Part shown: one piece after another, positions 1 to 13,800 of the stretch
Position numbering within the stretch: the first letter of the stretch is position 1
How the letters are laid out: each line of letters begins with the position of its first letter
Assembly: GCF_001039355.2 (NCBI RefSeq)
Contig: NW_019773847.1
Span: forward strand, 929,204-977,514
Length of the DNA: 48,311 nt
Source: Lingula anatina
Lineage: Eukaryota; Brachiopoda; Lingulata; Lingulida; Lingulidae
Direction: 5' to 3'
Notes under the pieces: model-generated
The model's database searches: none
The model's input: the letters and a program-made list of their open reading frames with translations, nothing else
Told to the model about the DNA's origin: nothing
Made by a program: the position numbers and the translations under genes

Positions 1-52
1 GGTTCACTGCGTAGCTATTCCCCATGTGCAGTGCAGACTACTGCGTTAAGTC

Positions 53-3000
53 ATGGATTTTGGAGATGATTTGTTTAGTGTTTTCGAGGAAAGCGGTCGT
101 CAGTCAAAGGCGTCTGAAGATGAAAAAGCAAATCCGAATAACAGTGGACCAAAAGAAGCTGACAAAGACCAAAAAAAGAAGTAAGTATCAATTACAAACC
201 ATATTCATTATCTCTTCGACTCTTGGTCTAAACTGAATGAAAATATTCAAGCAAAAGTAAAACAAAAGTGAAAGAAATAGCAAACCAAAAAGTGGAGTAA
301 TTTTAATACCCGAATCTGCAAGGGGCTGGGTGAGATCTAGTTTCAGATATATGAACAGATAAATGAATTCTCCAACTTTCAAGGTTTCAGTGCAGAGCAA
401 AGGAAATGGGTTTATTTATTTAGTAATTAAATACTATAAAAATAAAATAATGCTAACTTATTGTTATAGCATCTTGTACATATTATCATGTTAACAAACT
501 AAAGGACCAGTGATAAGACATTTTCTCCTTTCATGGGGCTACCTCATTTTGGTTTGTACAAAATTTTTTTAAGTTACCTGATTTGGTTTAAAACAGGAAA
601 ATGGAGGGGGATATTCCATTTTGATATTCTCTCTTGCTGCCTCTGTTGAAAATGTCATATTTTATTTCCAACCTGTTTATCTTTTCAGAGCACAAGAATT
701 ACTGCAAAAGGGAAAGAGGACTTTAGAAAGACTGGAAATAGAAACAGAAAACCCCGATGGAGTCAAAAAATCAAAAACAGATCTTTTGGCTGATATTAAG
801 TAAGACTGGTTTCCTATACCTAAATCAATCTTACAAGATCTATGCATCGTCATTGGGTTTCTTGCTAAATTGCTTTCAGCTTAAGCGGCTTAGATGTCTG
901 GCATGCCTACTGAAGCTGCTGAACGATGATTAATTACCCCCTTACAGCTTCAGTAGGTGTGACAGACATCTAAGCCGCTTAAGTTGATTGCAATTTAGCA
1001 AGAATACCCTTGGAGATGGATCGATCCACAGTTAGTACGATAGGGTCTGGGAATGGCCCTTAACATTCATTAAATTAATTGAATAAGGGATTAATTGTAA
1101 TTTTTGTGTGATTTTCCAAAAAATAGAAGACTCTTCATATTTATCTTTATATTTGATTTTTAGCTTATCATGGTTTTAAAATGCTTTAAATTTAATTTTT
1201 AGCCAATCAGAAACCATGGCAGCTAGAATACAGATTCACAAGGTGGATACAGTTGAAGCTTGCTTACATGAGGTTAGTTAAAACTACATAATATGCTTTT
1301 GTGCTAATGTGTCTACTTTTAACAACAAACAGTGCTCAGTTTTTATACATTATATTATATTTCATGTAAGTTCCAATCAGTTTCTAAAAATCTGATTCTT
1401 ACAATGAAAATTGAATAAATGGTTGTGGTTTTTGTCTTAACGGTGACTTAATCTTCTGATGTATAGGTTGCAATTCCACCAGAGGCAGTGTATGTGCCTC
1501 TGAAGACCCCTACTGGGAAGCCAGCCAAGGAGTACCCCTTTATCCTGGATCCTTTTCAGAAAGAAGCTTTGTTGTGTTTGGAGAATACAGAATCTGTATT
1601 GGTTTCTGCTCATACGTCTGCAGGAAAAACTGTGGTTGCAGAGTGAGTATATACTGTCCATTTGTAGTTCTGAAAGCAATACATATGTTATAGTCAATAT
1701 AAATGGTAAATTATGCATCTTTCAAGATGTAGTAAGTTTCAATGTAGAAATGAAATCTGCTTTGTTGGATCAGATTAAACACCACTTTCTCTTCTCTGGA
1801 TCCTTTGATCGTTGCTGTGTGTAGTAAATTGCAGCAGTTATTAGGATTAAATGGTTGTGATAAAGCATATTTAAAACAAAGTATAAAATATTTTATTGTC
1901 TTGTGTATAATAAATTACTTGATGTCCTTTCTCTCTGCAGATATGCCATAGCCATGTCTTTGTCAAAGAAACAGAGAGTAATCTACACCACACCAATTAA
2001 AGCTCTCAGCAATCAGAAGTACAGGGAATTGTTTGAAGAGTTTCAGGACGTTGGTTTGATGACTGGGGATGTCACTATCAACCCCACTGCCAGCTGTCTT
2101 GTCATGACCACAGAGGTATACGGATAATTCATGGACTCCTTTTAGTGTTTAATCCAAAATATCCTCATTATTTAGAATAAACACAAAACATGATTTATCT
2201 TAGCAAGTTCTGTTATCTTACGCGTGTCATTTAAAAAAGAAATAAGCCAAATTTATCTTAGAATGTTTTAATCTTTGTAGATTTTGCGAAGCATGTTGTA
2301 TCGTGGTTCTGAAGTAATGAGAGAGGTGGCGTGGGTTGTCTTTGATGAAATTCATTATATGAGAGACAAAGGTAAGGGTGATAGCAGGTTTGGTATTTGT
2401 GTAGAACTTATTCATGTTTCATTTATAGAAGAAAACCTTTATCTACTTCAAGAAATTGTTGAATACTGAGATGACTCATTTGTCAGATTGATGAGAGACA
2501 TGTTGAAAAGTTTGGACTAATTTATTGATTTTTTTTCTTTTAATTGTTATTTCATTTAGTTGCAAATGATAACATATTTAATTTGGTGAGTTTTAAATTA
2601 TGGATTGAATTTCAGAGCGAGGAGTGGTCTGGGAAGAAACCATTATCTTATTACCTGACAACGTGCACTATGTCTTCTTATCTGCCACAATCCCTAATGC
2701 TAGGCAGTTTGCAGAGTGGATTTGCTGGCTTCATAAACAAGTAAGAGTAATTCCCTACAAATTTATTTGCACTTCACTGTTGTGGCTTTACAAATAACCA
2801 TCACCTCCATTTGTTTCATAATTGGAGCAGGAGATGGTTTAACATAGATAAGACAAATTTTTGAATGTACAAACTTATGTAAAAAAAAAACCTCATTAGA
2901 TAAAAGGTGTGTGTTGAAACATGATGAATGTGTGTGTTTGTGTGGAGAGCTGTTGAGAAGGATGTTGTAAATCGGTTGAATTACACATAATGCAATGTTA

Positions 3001-3499
3001 ATCTATTACAGCCCTGTCATGTAGTGTACACAGACTATCGGCCCACACCACTACAGCATTATATATTTCCTGCAGGAGGAGATGGCTTGCATCTGGTGGT
3101 GGATGAGACCGTAAGTTACACATTACATATCAATAAAATCAGGCAGGTTACTGAGAAAGGTTGATGAAACAACTTGGTGTATATTTTGTATAGTATAGTA
3201 TAGTATAGTATGCCATTACTTGAATTGAGACTTGAACACGTTTTTTTTTCATATTTACTAGACGTTTTCTTCATATTTGAAATTAGTTCAATTATGTGAA
3301 GGAATATCAGCAAATGTTCATCAACTTGTCTAGAGACATGTCCTTTTCTTAATAAGAGTTGTCATGGAATTACAGGGTGTATTTCGAGAAGAAAATTTCA
3401 ACAGTGCAATGGCTGTACTGAGGGACTCAGGAGATGCTGCTAAGGGAGATCAGAAAGGGAGGCGTGGAGGGCAGAAGGGTGAGCGCTTCTTTGCGTGTT

Positions 3500-3555
<56 letters not shown>

Positions 3556-5088
3556 TTGCATAATTGAGTGTTATGATAGAATTTGAAATTTAAAAAATAT
3601 TTTCTGAGGAAAATACAATACTGAGTGCATCACAACTTTAACATGTTTGTCTGACACTGAAGGACTGTTAAATTCAATAATAGGTGAATCCAATTGCTTC
3701 AAGATAGTGAAGATGATTATGGAGAGGAACTTTGCCCCGGTTATAGTATTCAGTTTCAGTAAAAAAGATTGTGAAGGCTATGCATTACAGATGTCCAAGC
3801 TGGATTTTAACACAAGTAAGGACTCTGAACTTGATTCTTACATTGGTTCAATTGAATATTACAGTTACGGCTGAAATACACAAAAACATATCTGAAAGTT
3901 TGATGAAAAAAATTCATGGCATGTATCAGAAAAAGATGTTTGATAATTGGTACTAATTAGGAATATTTTATAATTGTTATTTGCTTTGTTTTAGCTGAAG
4001 AGAAAAAGTTGGTAGAAGAGGTGTTCAACAATGCCATAGATGCATTATCAGATGAAGACAAAAAGCTGCCTCAGGTTTGAATTATCCTTTATGAGTTTTT
4101 TAGTAATAATATAAACCTTTAAAATTAAATTGTTTGATTTTCATAATATGCCTCTTGGAATATGTTGATGTGTTTTATCTATGATGCAGTAACCAATTAT
4201 TCATGCATACACAGCTTGATCATTTTAGCTTGTTAAGTTACTAAGTAGAAAATCTGTCAGTGGACAATTACAACAGAATTCTGGTTTATCTGTAAGTGTA
4301 TTAGTGTATCCAGGCTAATGCTGTTTCTTTTAGGTGGAGCACGTTCTTCCTCTTTTAAAAAAGGGGGTTGGTATACATCATTCTGGGCTTCTTCCTCTTC
4401 TCAAGGAAACTATTGAAATTCTCTTCTCAGAAGGACTAATCAAGGTATGATAAAACAGATGGGAAAAATTTACTTTTAATAATTGAAACAAAATTGCCAA
4501 TTAATATGTTCAGTGTGTAGATATTTAAGGGAAATTATGATTTAAATGAGGGTGATTTAGAAGAGATGTTTTGTTTTATTTTTCAGGCTCTGTTTGCTAC
4601 AGAGACATTTGCCATGGGTTTGAATATGCCTGCCAGAACTGTGCTTTTCACAAATGCAAGAAAGTTTGATGGCAAAGACTATAGATGGGTGAGGGATAGA
4701 ATATTTTAGCCAAAAATGATTCTTTGTTTTCATTCAAAGTAATGTTTATAGGAATTTAAAAATCACTTTTGTTTATCAAGACTTATTTGTGAGATTTTAC
4801 TTAATACCCCTACTCTTTCTTTACCTCCCACTTTCCCATTACATGCTGTCATTATGCTCTTTCCTATCGTTTCCTGATAATAATTGAAGACCTTTCTCTT
4901 TACAGCTTACTTCTGGTGAATATATCCAGATGAGTGGTAGGGCAGGTAGACGAGGGTTAGATGAGAGGGGAATAGTTATCCTCATGATGGATGAAAAGAT
5001 GGCTCCTAGTGCAGCTAAAAATGTGGTGAAGGTTAGTTTTTGCGTTGTTGTCTCAAATTCAAGTTTTCTTTCTATGAGTACCAAACCA

Positions 5089-5145
<57 letters not shown>

Positions 5146-8100
5146 TTTGTGTTCACCACTAGTATAGCTTTTAGCAAAGTTGCTATAATAGTGTTGTCAA
5201 AGTGATAGTATACGATCTGTTCTAACAAGTAGTATAACTCATTTATTACAATAATGAATGAAGAAATTGATACATATCAAACATTTCATTCAAACTAAAG
5301 ACCTCCAATCAAAAATATTTTCTTTTTGATTGTAAATTATATTTAAAATACAATAAATACTATACACCAGGGCCAGCCTGATGCCTTGAACAGTGCGTTC
5401 CGTCTGACCTACAACATGGTGCTCAACCTGCTGCGTGTGGAGGAGATCAACCCAGAGTACATGCTGGAGAGGTCCTTCTATCAGTTTCAAAACTACTCTG
5501 CTATACCAGAGATGTATGAAAGTAAGGGCTGTTCAGTTATGACCATGTTCAGATATGATGTTGTATTAGTGACAAAATGGAGACTAATATGGTCTCTATA
5601 TAATAGAAATGGGTCTTTGACTTTCATATGGTGGAAAATTTACAAATTATGAGACCTTGTAGATGGGTCATATACAAATGGTACTTGCATGTGTGGAGAG
5701 ACACACTTGTATTCAGAGGATTTTTGAGCCCAAGAGTGTGCCTTCTGCTTTTTATAAATGAAAATGCTTTTTTTTTTGTAGAATTAAAGAAATTGGAGAC
5801 ACAGTACAATAGCATAACAATGGAGAGGGAAGATGAGGTGGCTGGGTACTACAGAATTAGGCAGCAGCTTGCTAACTTGGAGAAGGAATTACAGAATTAC
5901 ATCCACAAACCACAATACCTTCTACCCTTTTTACAACCTGGGAGGATGGTAAAGGTAAGAGAAGATGTTCTGATTTAGGTGAAAATGACACTTCCTTTAC
6001 TGATTAACTAATATATTTATTACCAAGTCTTAAAAATTTTTTAAAATAAAATTCTTTTAGAAAATTTATAATGGTCATTTTCAGCAAGGTTATTGTAATT
6101 TTCAACTTTCATTCTATGTTGCTTCCTGTTTACAATAGAAAATATATTGTTGGACAGTGAGAAAACATATTGTTTTAAAAGTTGGCCTTTTTGAATTTCC
6201 AGTATACAATCAAAATATTTTCATTTTAGGTGAAAAATGGGGAGGATGACTTTGGCTGGGGCATTGTTGTCAACTTTCATAAAAAAGCAAATCAGAGCAA
6301 GGTAAAACTAGTTCATTATTTAGAGAGAAAAAGAAACATCTGAAAACACTTCAATAGAGTATTACCTATTTTACAAAAACTTACAAAATTTAATTAAAAT
6401 GTTATCTTTACAACATGCTTGAAGTAAAGTTGTTCAGTAATATCAATTTCATCCAGAACCCCACAGACATGGAGCCCCTGTATGTGGTGGAGGTGCTGGC
6501 CAATCTTACCAAGGAGAGTGCCAAGTCTGGCAATAGTGCTGCCATCAAACCATGTCCACCTGGAGAGAAGGGAGAAATGCAGGTAAGTCGTGTGTGAACA
6601 ATAAAGAACATTGCCTGAGAGGAAAAAAATTAATTAATATAACAGTAAACTTATGGAATGATAACTCGACAATCTGACTATTGCAATCAGTTTAACTGTT
6701 CAGTTATGTGACCAGCCCATCAGGTCACTCACACTCATTTCCCTGTTGAAGACATAAGATTTTAATGATACTTCTGTATGTTCGTACAAATACTTGAGCG
6801 AGTTAGATATATTGTGTTCAATTCCCTGTAATCTTTTTTTTTATCTAGGTTATTCCTGTGCTGAGCCATTTAGTCACTGCAGTAAGCTCAGTTCGCCTGT
6901 ACTTTCCATCAGACCTCAGGCCATTAGATAACAGGCAAAGTGTAGGAAAGTCTATTCAGGTAAGAGGAATTTTGGTGTATATTTGAATATGAAAGTTTGT
7001 CATATTGTTTATATAAAAGACATTCTATGCATTAATTAATTGTTTTTTTAAATCATTTAATTCCATTTGTCATCAAGATCAAGTAAGTTTTTACACGGAC
7101 ATGAGTGTAGCTCACTCCTACTTTAGTATTATTTTGCATGATTGATTTCAGGAGGTCATGAAAAGATTCCCTAAGGGCATCCCATTGCTCGATCCCATAG
7201 AAGACATGCAGATCAAGGACAAAGGTCTCAAAGAAGTTGTTAAAGTGGGTACATTTTCACAGGGTAGTCTTCTAAATTTTTTCTAAAATGGTTTCTGAAA
7301 ACCAGACTGACTACATGAACAAATAATAATCTAGACACGCCCTATGCTTCCTTTTTTTTGGAACAGTTTGTAATGACAGAAATTCATGTTGAAACTTGTT
7401 TCATTAAAAGTGGCGCCCAAAATGCAAGTAAAATATGCTTTCTTTTTTCCAAATGTAGAAAATTGAAGCATTTGAGCACAGGATGTATTCCCATTCATTA
7501 CATGGCAAGCCAGAATTGGACAAACTCTACACAGAATATGAAAGCAAAATGAAGGTAAGCACATGACTCGGTTAGTATATTATGGCTATATATACCGTTG
7601 GGTATCATTGTGGTAATTAAAATGGTTTAATTTCCTTGGCCTGTATTCTAATAGTAAGTGTAGTAAAAGAGATATTCATTGAATGTGGCATAACATTCCA
7701 GATTGCTAGTGAGATCAAGGTGGCTAAGGTAGAACTGAAAAAGAAGAAGTCACTTCTCCAGATGGATGAACTTAAATGTAGAAAGAGGGTGCTGAGGAGG
7801 TTAGGGTATGCCACTGCTGCTGATGTTATTGAAATGAAAGGGAGGGTGGCTTGTGAAATAAGCAGGTGAGTGATATGTTTTAAACATGATACAGCTTGTG
7901 AAACACTCATTAGTTTCTATTTATTAGTCCACCACTGCATCTTATAAAATAAACCAGTCTGCATTGTGTTGCTTCACCATTCCTGTAGTATCGCAAATTG
8001 TATTAATATAATGATTATGATTCATTATTATAAATTATATTTTCATTTATCTCCTGTAAATTCCAGTGCTGATGAGCTGCTCTTAACAGAACTGCTTTTC

Positions 8101-9285
8101 AATGGCTCCTTTAATGAGCTCACAGCAGCACAAGTAGCATCTCTTCTTAGCTGTCTAGTTTTCCAAGAAAATTCCTCAGAAATGCCCAAGCTCACGGATG
8201 AGCTCACTGGCCCTCTGAGACAAATGCAGGTATGAGTTTTGAAGTTTGTTAAAATAAGTGATTAAATAAGTGCATGTCTTGTTCCTGTTGTTGCAAAAAC
8301 ATGTTTCTTTTGTAAGCTTTCAGTAAAATTTATTTCCATTCTGTTTTTGAGAAAGAACTTCCAATTTCCAAGAAATTTTAAAACCAGATATGAATGGTAA
8401 ACCACTTCTATAATCTGGATATTGAAAAGGTCAATCAGTTGATTTTGAAAAAAAAAATTATAGCTTTCATATCTCATGTGTAATCTTTCTTGAAGTTCTT
8501 TTAGATTCAATAGACAAGAAAACTTTAAATACTATTATTTTACTACTATTTTAAGTTAAAAATTTAATAAAAGGATTACACTATGATATTCCCATCTGTT
8601 TTTTCAGGATGGAGCAAGGAGGATAGCCAAAGTAAGCAATGAGGCTAAACTGACTTTAGATGAAGAAGAATATGTTGGCAGCATAAAACCCCAAATGATG
8701 GATGTGGTCCATGCATGGTGTAATGGAAATTCATTTGCACAGATTTGTAAAATGACTGATGTGTTTGAAGGTACAAAATTCCATCCTTTGTGGATTCCTT
8801 GTTATACTGTTTTAATTGGCAAAAGTATTTTTTCACTAATGCTAACTTAACAAACAAACAACAAAAAGTTTTCATTTAATGAAGAAATATGTGCAGCATT
8901 TTATATCAAATGTGTGATTGGTACCAACTTATGTTGCTTATTCTTTTTTCACAGGCAGCATTATTAGATGCATGAGAAGATTAGAAGAGCTTCTGCGTCA
9001 GATGTGCCAAGCAGCTAAAGCTATAGGGAACACCGAACTTGAGAATAAATTTGCTGATGGTATGTGATCTGAAATGTTTTATCAATGGTAGCTAGTGTTT
9101 GAATCTTTATTTTGTGGACAGAAACATTTGAAGTAATTGTACAAAAATTTGGAAATATTTTTTTAGTATAAAATATGTGGAGAGGCTTATTAAACACTCT
9201 CTGTACATTTAATATTTCCCATTTTCTTTCAGGTATCAAGAGCATCAAGAGAGACATTGTGTTTGCTGCAAGTCTGTATCTATAG
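53..9285 (+). CDS. MTREX: Exosome RNA helicase MTR4 (SKIV2L2/MTREX), complete, 26 exons
   Basis: Ski2-like DExH RNA helicase that feeds RNAs to the nuclear exosome as part of TRAMP- and NEXT-type complexes. Exons: 53-180, 689-799, 1203-1272, 1467-1642, 1941-2115, 2281-2371, 2616-2740, 3012-3110, 3376-3478, 3684-3815, 3995-4074, 4334-4444, 4587-4688, 4906-5031, 5371-5521, 5782-5954, 6230-6301, 6457-6582, 6849-6959, 7152-7244, 7459-7554, 7702-7865, 8067-8229, 8608-8770, 8955-9059, 9233-9285. All borders are GT..AG and all phases join, giving 1032 aa (human about 1042). Visible motifs: Walker A AHTSAGKT (151-158), DEIH box (241-244), SAT (273-275), motif [12 protein letters not shown] (509-518), a KOW/arch segment from about 645 (LQPGR, then FGWG), and a C-terminal DSHCT region ending AASLYL. 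The start [12 protein letters not shown] matches the conserved N-terminus of the family. Identification is very secure; only the short N-terminal exons are less conserved. Confidence 0.97.
834..1062. mobile_element. Fold-back MITE, copy 1 (MTREX intron 2)
   Basis: Two long inverted arms (about 836-920 and 942-1028) each read TTAAGCGGCTTAGATGTCTG towards TACTGAAGCTG and would fold into one hairpin. The centre is a short AT-rich spacer containing TTAATTACCCCC. The outer part carries GGATCGATCCA-like sequence and GGGAATGGCCCTTA. No coding capacity. Related copies lie at 11.2, 12.1 and 15.4 kb. Confidence 0.8.
3188..3210. repeat. (GTATA)n pentanucleotide microsatellite
   Basis: About four and a half perfect units in the intron after MTREX exon 8. 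Confidence 0.9.
3503..3555. repeat. (CT)n then (CA)n microsatellite
   Basis: More than 20 CT units followed by a few CA units, in the intron after MTREX exon 9. Confidence 0.95.
5090..5141. repeat. (GT)n(GA)n compound microsatellite
   Basis: About nine GT units run directly into about 17 GA units, in the intron after MTREX exon 14. Confidence 0.95.
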
Positions 9286-10339
9286 TGAACCGTTTTAATT
9301 GAAGACACTTAAAAATGCTTGGACAGAACTTAATTTTATATGGAATTGCTGCCTACTTTTCCCACAGACAAGTCATTAACTTTCAAGAATTATTCATCTT
9401 AAACAGAATAATGAAATAAAATTGAAACATTTCTTTCAGGTGAGCCTTACATGGCTTGGGCTTTGTTCTACTTAGTATAATAAATTATATGCATTTTAAA
9501 AATAATCTGTTATACATTCATTGTGGATCACAATATTAGAATGTTTCAGTGTTTGATATGACGTACGTTAATATATTTTGATCAATCATATTGGATTAAC
9601 AGATGAATCAATCTTACATAACCTTAGAAATCAATTCATTACTTTTTCCCTCCATTTTTCCTATATATTATAAAGTACATAAGTTTGTATATATTATGTA
9701 AATAAAAAGAAAGCAATAAAAATATAATGTATTTGTGAAATGTACAAATGTTTCATTTTTATATATTATCGGGAATGATTGGGACATATTTAATAAGTGA
9801 AATGTAGGAGTTATGAAAAAATTCAAACCAAGTGAGCACTTTGATAGAAAAAAATGTATAATCCTTATGCTATTTTAAAACTAAATATTATATGTTGGGG
9901 ATTCTGCATATGGTTTGTACTTCTGAGCACCCTCTTTATCGCCGGTGTCTACCAAATGATGAATCTGAAAAATCCAATGAAAGCACAAACCTCACCTTGA
10001 CAAATATTGTGTAAATCAGTGACAAGTAGTATCCCTTTTCATCAATGTAAAATGATGAATACAGATACAACCAATGTGGTTATGTTCCAAAAGTTAGGGA
10101 GAATAAATGGATAAAGAGATTGTCACTCTGGGGAAAAGCGAATAGGCATTGGTTTTTTTTTTTTTTTTTTTTTTTTTTCGCTTATTTGCATTAGTTTTGG
10201 GGTCTCCAGAGGACGTCCTGCAAAAAATTAAATCAGTATGGCCTAAGTTAACTTATTGATGTGTGTTATATATATTCTCTGTAAGTATAGATGAAACTTT
10301 TTTTTTTTTGTATAGACTCAACATTAGTATTTGTTCTAT
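9286..10339. other. MTREX 3' UTR and intergenic DNA
   Basis: AT-rich sequence with no credible exon. It includes a run of 26 T at 10153-10178, flanked by two loosely similar direct motifs (GCGAATAGGCATTGG and CGCTTATTTGCATTAG). Nothing else was recognised. Confidence 0.7.
9415..9420 (+). terminator. Likely MTREX poly(A) signal
   Basis: A canonical AATAAA lies about 130 bases after the MTREX stop codon. It is the first one downstream, implying a short 3' UTR. Confidence 0.6.
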
Positions 10340-10660
10340 GTTGTATGTGACTTCACATGTAGTGTAATTACAGTGTGAACAGCAACTCCACTCTGAAAAT
10401 CATAGCTATAATAAATACATAAAAAGTGAAAATGACACTAGGTACTAGTTCCACTGATTTTGCATCCGTCAAATAAAAAGGTTTTATTTTAATTTGTATC
10501 TCGAAAGTTTATTTCACAGCACTTCTTCTTTTAAAACAGATTGACAAAGAGACATGTAAAATCAAAGTCAAGCTGAAACTGAAGTTAAGAAACTGAAAGA
10601 TGAAATATTCTGCCACGGCATGCATTGGCATTTAGTGTGTAGGTTATTATTTTCAGTTTT
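10340..10660 (+). repeat. Upstream copy of a local segmental duplication (partner about 12368-12735)
   Basis: This block aligns collinearly with the GULO exon 4 region. Shared landmarks in order are TGTGACTTCA, CACTCTGAAAA, AAAAAGTGAAAATGA, the acceptor region with GTTTATTTCACAGCAC (GTTTGTTTCACAGCAC in the partner), the exon itself, and TTTAGTGTGTA. It lies 5' of the functional gene and carries intron as well as exon, so it arose from DNA duplication and not from retroposition. Confidence 0.85.
10540..10638 (+). pseudogene. Dead duplicate of GULO exon 4
   Basis: The block still has an AG acceptor in front and GTGTAG behind. It matches the functional exon at 12599-12696 along its whole length, but lost one base (GTCAAG against GTTCAAG) and gained two (AAATATTCTG against AAATTCTG), so the frame is broken. 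Further substitutions follow in the stretch for PQHGLAF. It cannot serve as a working exon. Weak similarity to later GULO exons may continue to about 10830, but I could not establish that. Confidence 0.85.
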
Positions 10661-10846
10661 TAAAGCTTTGTGAATGGATCATGAATGCAGAGCACGTGCT
10701 GGGAGAAGTAAATGCTTAACAGGGCACTTGGTAAGACTTGTATCACTGTGTTGACATGCACTGCTGCAGAACAGAATAATAAATGCACTGTCTGTCAAGT
10801 AAGGTCACAAGCTAGAGGCAACACAGAAGTTGGAGCAATAACACTG

Positions 10847-13800
10847 ATGGATATACAGGTAAAATTCCAGATAATTTACTCATATCTGAATATATTTAAC
10901 ATTTCATATGTAAGAAAATCACTCGGAGAGTGCAGACATATGCCAAGGCAGCTTAGTGCACATATTATTAAAGTTATTCAACTGATCACTACCAAAATCT
11001 GATTGATTCTACCAGTGATCTGTACTGAAAATTTTATCAAATATTTGTCCATAAGTTGTCAGGATAATAAGAAAAAAAGGAAAAATGTCATCTGTGCTAG
11101 TAGCACAAATAGTACACATCAGAGACTAGCATCAGGAGTGCTAACCCATGAAATCTGTACTATGAATTAGCATGTAAAATTAGACCCCATTCTGGACCAT
11201 ACCTAGATCGATCTAGCAAGATGGGCCCATCTCCAAGGGGTTTCTCGCTAAATTACATTCAGCTCAAGCGGCTCTGATGTCTGGCACACCTACTGAAGCT
11301 GTTAGGGGGTAATTAACTATCGTTAATAAAGATATATTTCATAATAATATGGGCATTTCATTATAAACATCATGCAAGACTGCAGCTATGGATTCAGTTA
11401 AAGAGCACGTTTTGAAATAAATAATAACCTATAGATAAACATCAATAACAATTAGGCAATTTTACAGTAAATGATGTAGACTCATGCATGAGCAATAAAA
11501 GGTTTGAATTCTTAATTGTATAAACCATAGTAAGGTTTTTCAGAGTCTCGGCAGAACTGGCCATCTTTTCACTAACTGGGCCACAACATATTCCTGCCAA
11601 CCTGAACTACATTTTGAACCAGAGACAGAAGAACAGCTCAAACAGGTACACATGTTAGGATCTGATCACACTGAAAGCCATTCATTTATGAATGAATTTC
11701 AAGGCCAAGGAAAACTTGTTTTGCATTGAAATTTTGATTTACTGTAACTCAATCATAAGACTGATATTATCAGTAATACAGATTTTTGCTGATTTTCCTC
11801 CCTCCCGAATACCCTGTCTAGGACCCTCAGTTCCTTTTAGCCTCATTAAAATAAACAAAAACATTATTATTTTTTTTAGATCCTGAACACTGCACAGATC
11901 AAGAATAAGAAGGTGAAGGTGGTGGGTTGTGGTCATTCCTTCTCAGATCTGGTTTGCACTACTGACTATATGATCAGCATGAAGAACTTTGACAGAGTCA
12001 TATCAGTGAGTCGCTGTACTCTAACGGCCCATTTCAATAGATACCATCAGTCTACGTAGATCAATCCAACTTTCCAGAGATTCTCGCTGATTGCAACCAA
12101 CTTAACTGAATGACAGGCCTCCTAATCACTGTATTCATATTATCGCCAGCTTTTCTGTATTTCACTCAATGCCAGGAGGGGGCGTGTCATTCAGTTAAGC
12201 TAATTGCATTAAGCGGATTTCCCACAGAGTTTGATTGAACCAAGTAGCCCGATGCTGTCTATGGGAATGGGGCCTTAGATGACACTCAGTCTTGTGGCAC
12301 AGGACATCAGTAATATATATGTGACGTATGATTCCAGTTTTGTTGTACATATTGCACCACACATGGTTATAGAGCACTGTGACTTCAGGTGTAGTAGACT
12401 ACATTACAGCATGTATACAGTAGCCCCATCCACTCTGAAAACCCTAGCTTTAATGATCCATAATAAAAACATGAAAAAGTGAAAATGATATCAGCTGGTG
12501 GTTCACTGAATATACCATACCTTCATCACATAAAAAGTAAGTTCTATTTTTAATTGCATCTTAAAAGTTTGTTTCACAGCACACCTTTTTTTAAATAGAT
12601 TGACAAGGAGGCATGTAAAATCAAAGTTCAAGCTGGAATTGAAGTCAAGAAACTGAAAGATGAAATTCTGCCACAGCATGGACTGGCATTTAGTGTGTAT
12701 GTTATTGTTTTCATTTTTTTAAAATTTTATATTTAATTACAAGATGTTTGTTTGTTTGTGTGTGTAGATAGATAGATACCTCCGGTAGGTAGATCCCAGT
12801 AGGCATTGGATCAACGTTGAAAACAGGTTGGGCCGTTGATCTACCTAAATTTAACATAGGTTATTATTTTCATTTTTTAAAACATTTGGTATAAATTTAC
12901 AAGGTATTTGTGTGTTTGTGTATGTAGAAAGATAGATAGGTAGATATGTATCTATGAATTTTTATATTAGTTGGCAGTGAAAGTGGTGAAATGTCACGCA
13001 ATAAATATTTGAGTTCGCTGCAAAACTGTAATGGTAACAATTTATATCTTAAAGAAACATTAACCAAATGTTCATTTTTTTATCATGATGTTATTTTGAT
13101 TTATTTTTTAGGTTGGGGTCTGTGTCAGAAGTGTCCTTAGCAGGGTGTATATGTACTGGAACTCATGGCACTGGAGGAAACTATGGGGTCTTGTCATCTT
13201 ATGCAAGTAGATTTGTATTTGTATTCATGCATGCACTCGTATTTCTACACACTATTTATCTTTGTGATTTTTATTTAATGTCAGTTTATAAGAGTAGATA
13301 TTAATATTGAAACAGTGCTTTTTATTTAGAAGGTGCAGTGTAGATGGAAGTGAACACGTATGAATAGCTCTTAACTGTAAATTTCGATTTAATTGTCTCC
13401 ACAAACATTTTGCAAATATTGGCAATTAAATTATCTGTGAATTAAGAAAAAAAATCTGTGGAGGATGATATTTTGATTATTGATAACTTCCAGGTGTTGG
13501 GTTTGGAGATCATGACAGCTAATGGAGAGATCATTGAATGCAGTAAAGAGAAGAACCAGGAAGTATTCTTGGCTGCATGCTGCAGTCTGGGAGCTCTTGG
13601 TGTCATCATGTCTGTCACATTTCAATGTGAACCTGCATTTCACCTACATCAGAGTCAATACAGGGACACTTTGAACAATGTATGTATTAACAGGAACAGG
13701 TAAAGATGTAAACAGCACAAGATGCACAATTGTCACACACACACACACACACACACACATATGAGACATGGGCACATACACAACTCAGCATAAAATTAAT

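Noticed and set aside
4839-5228. Long frames on both strands across the (GT)n(GA)n tract
   Set aside because: They consist of microsatellite translation ([11 protein letters not shown]) overlapping a real MTREX exon.
10712-10858. A longer first GULO exon starting at the ATG at 10712 and joined in frame to exon 2
   Set aside because: It would add 45 residues with no similarity to the family. The internal ATG at 10847 gives the expected N-terminal length, so only the shorter start is used.
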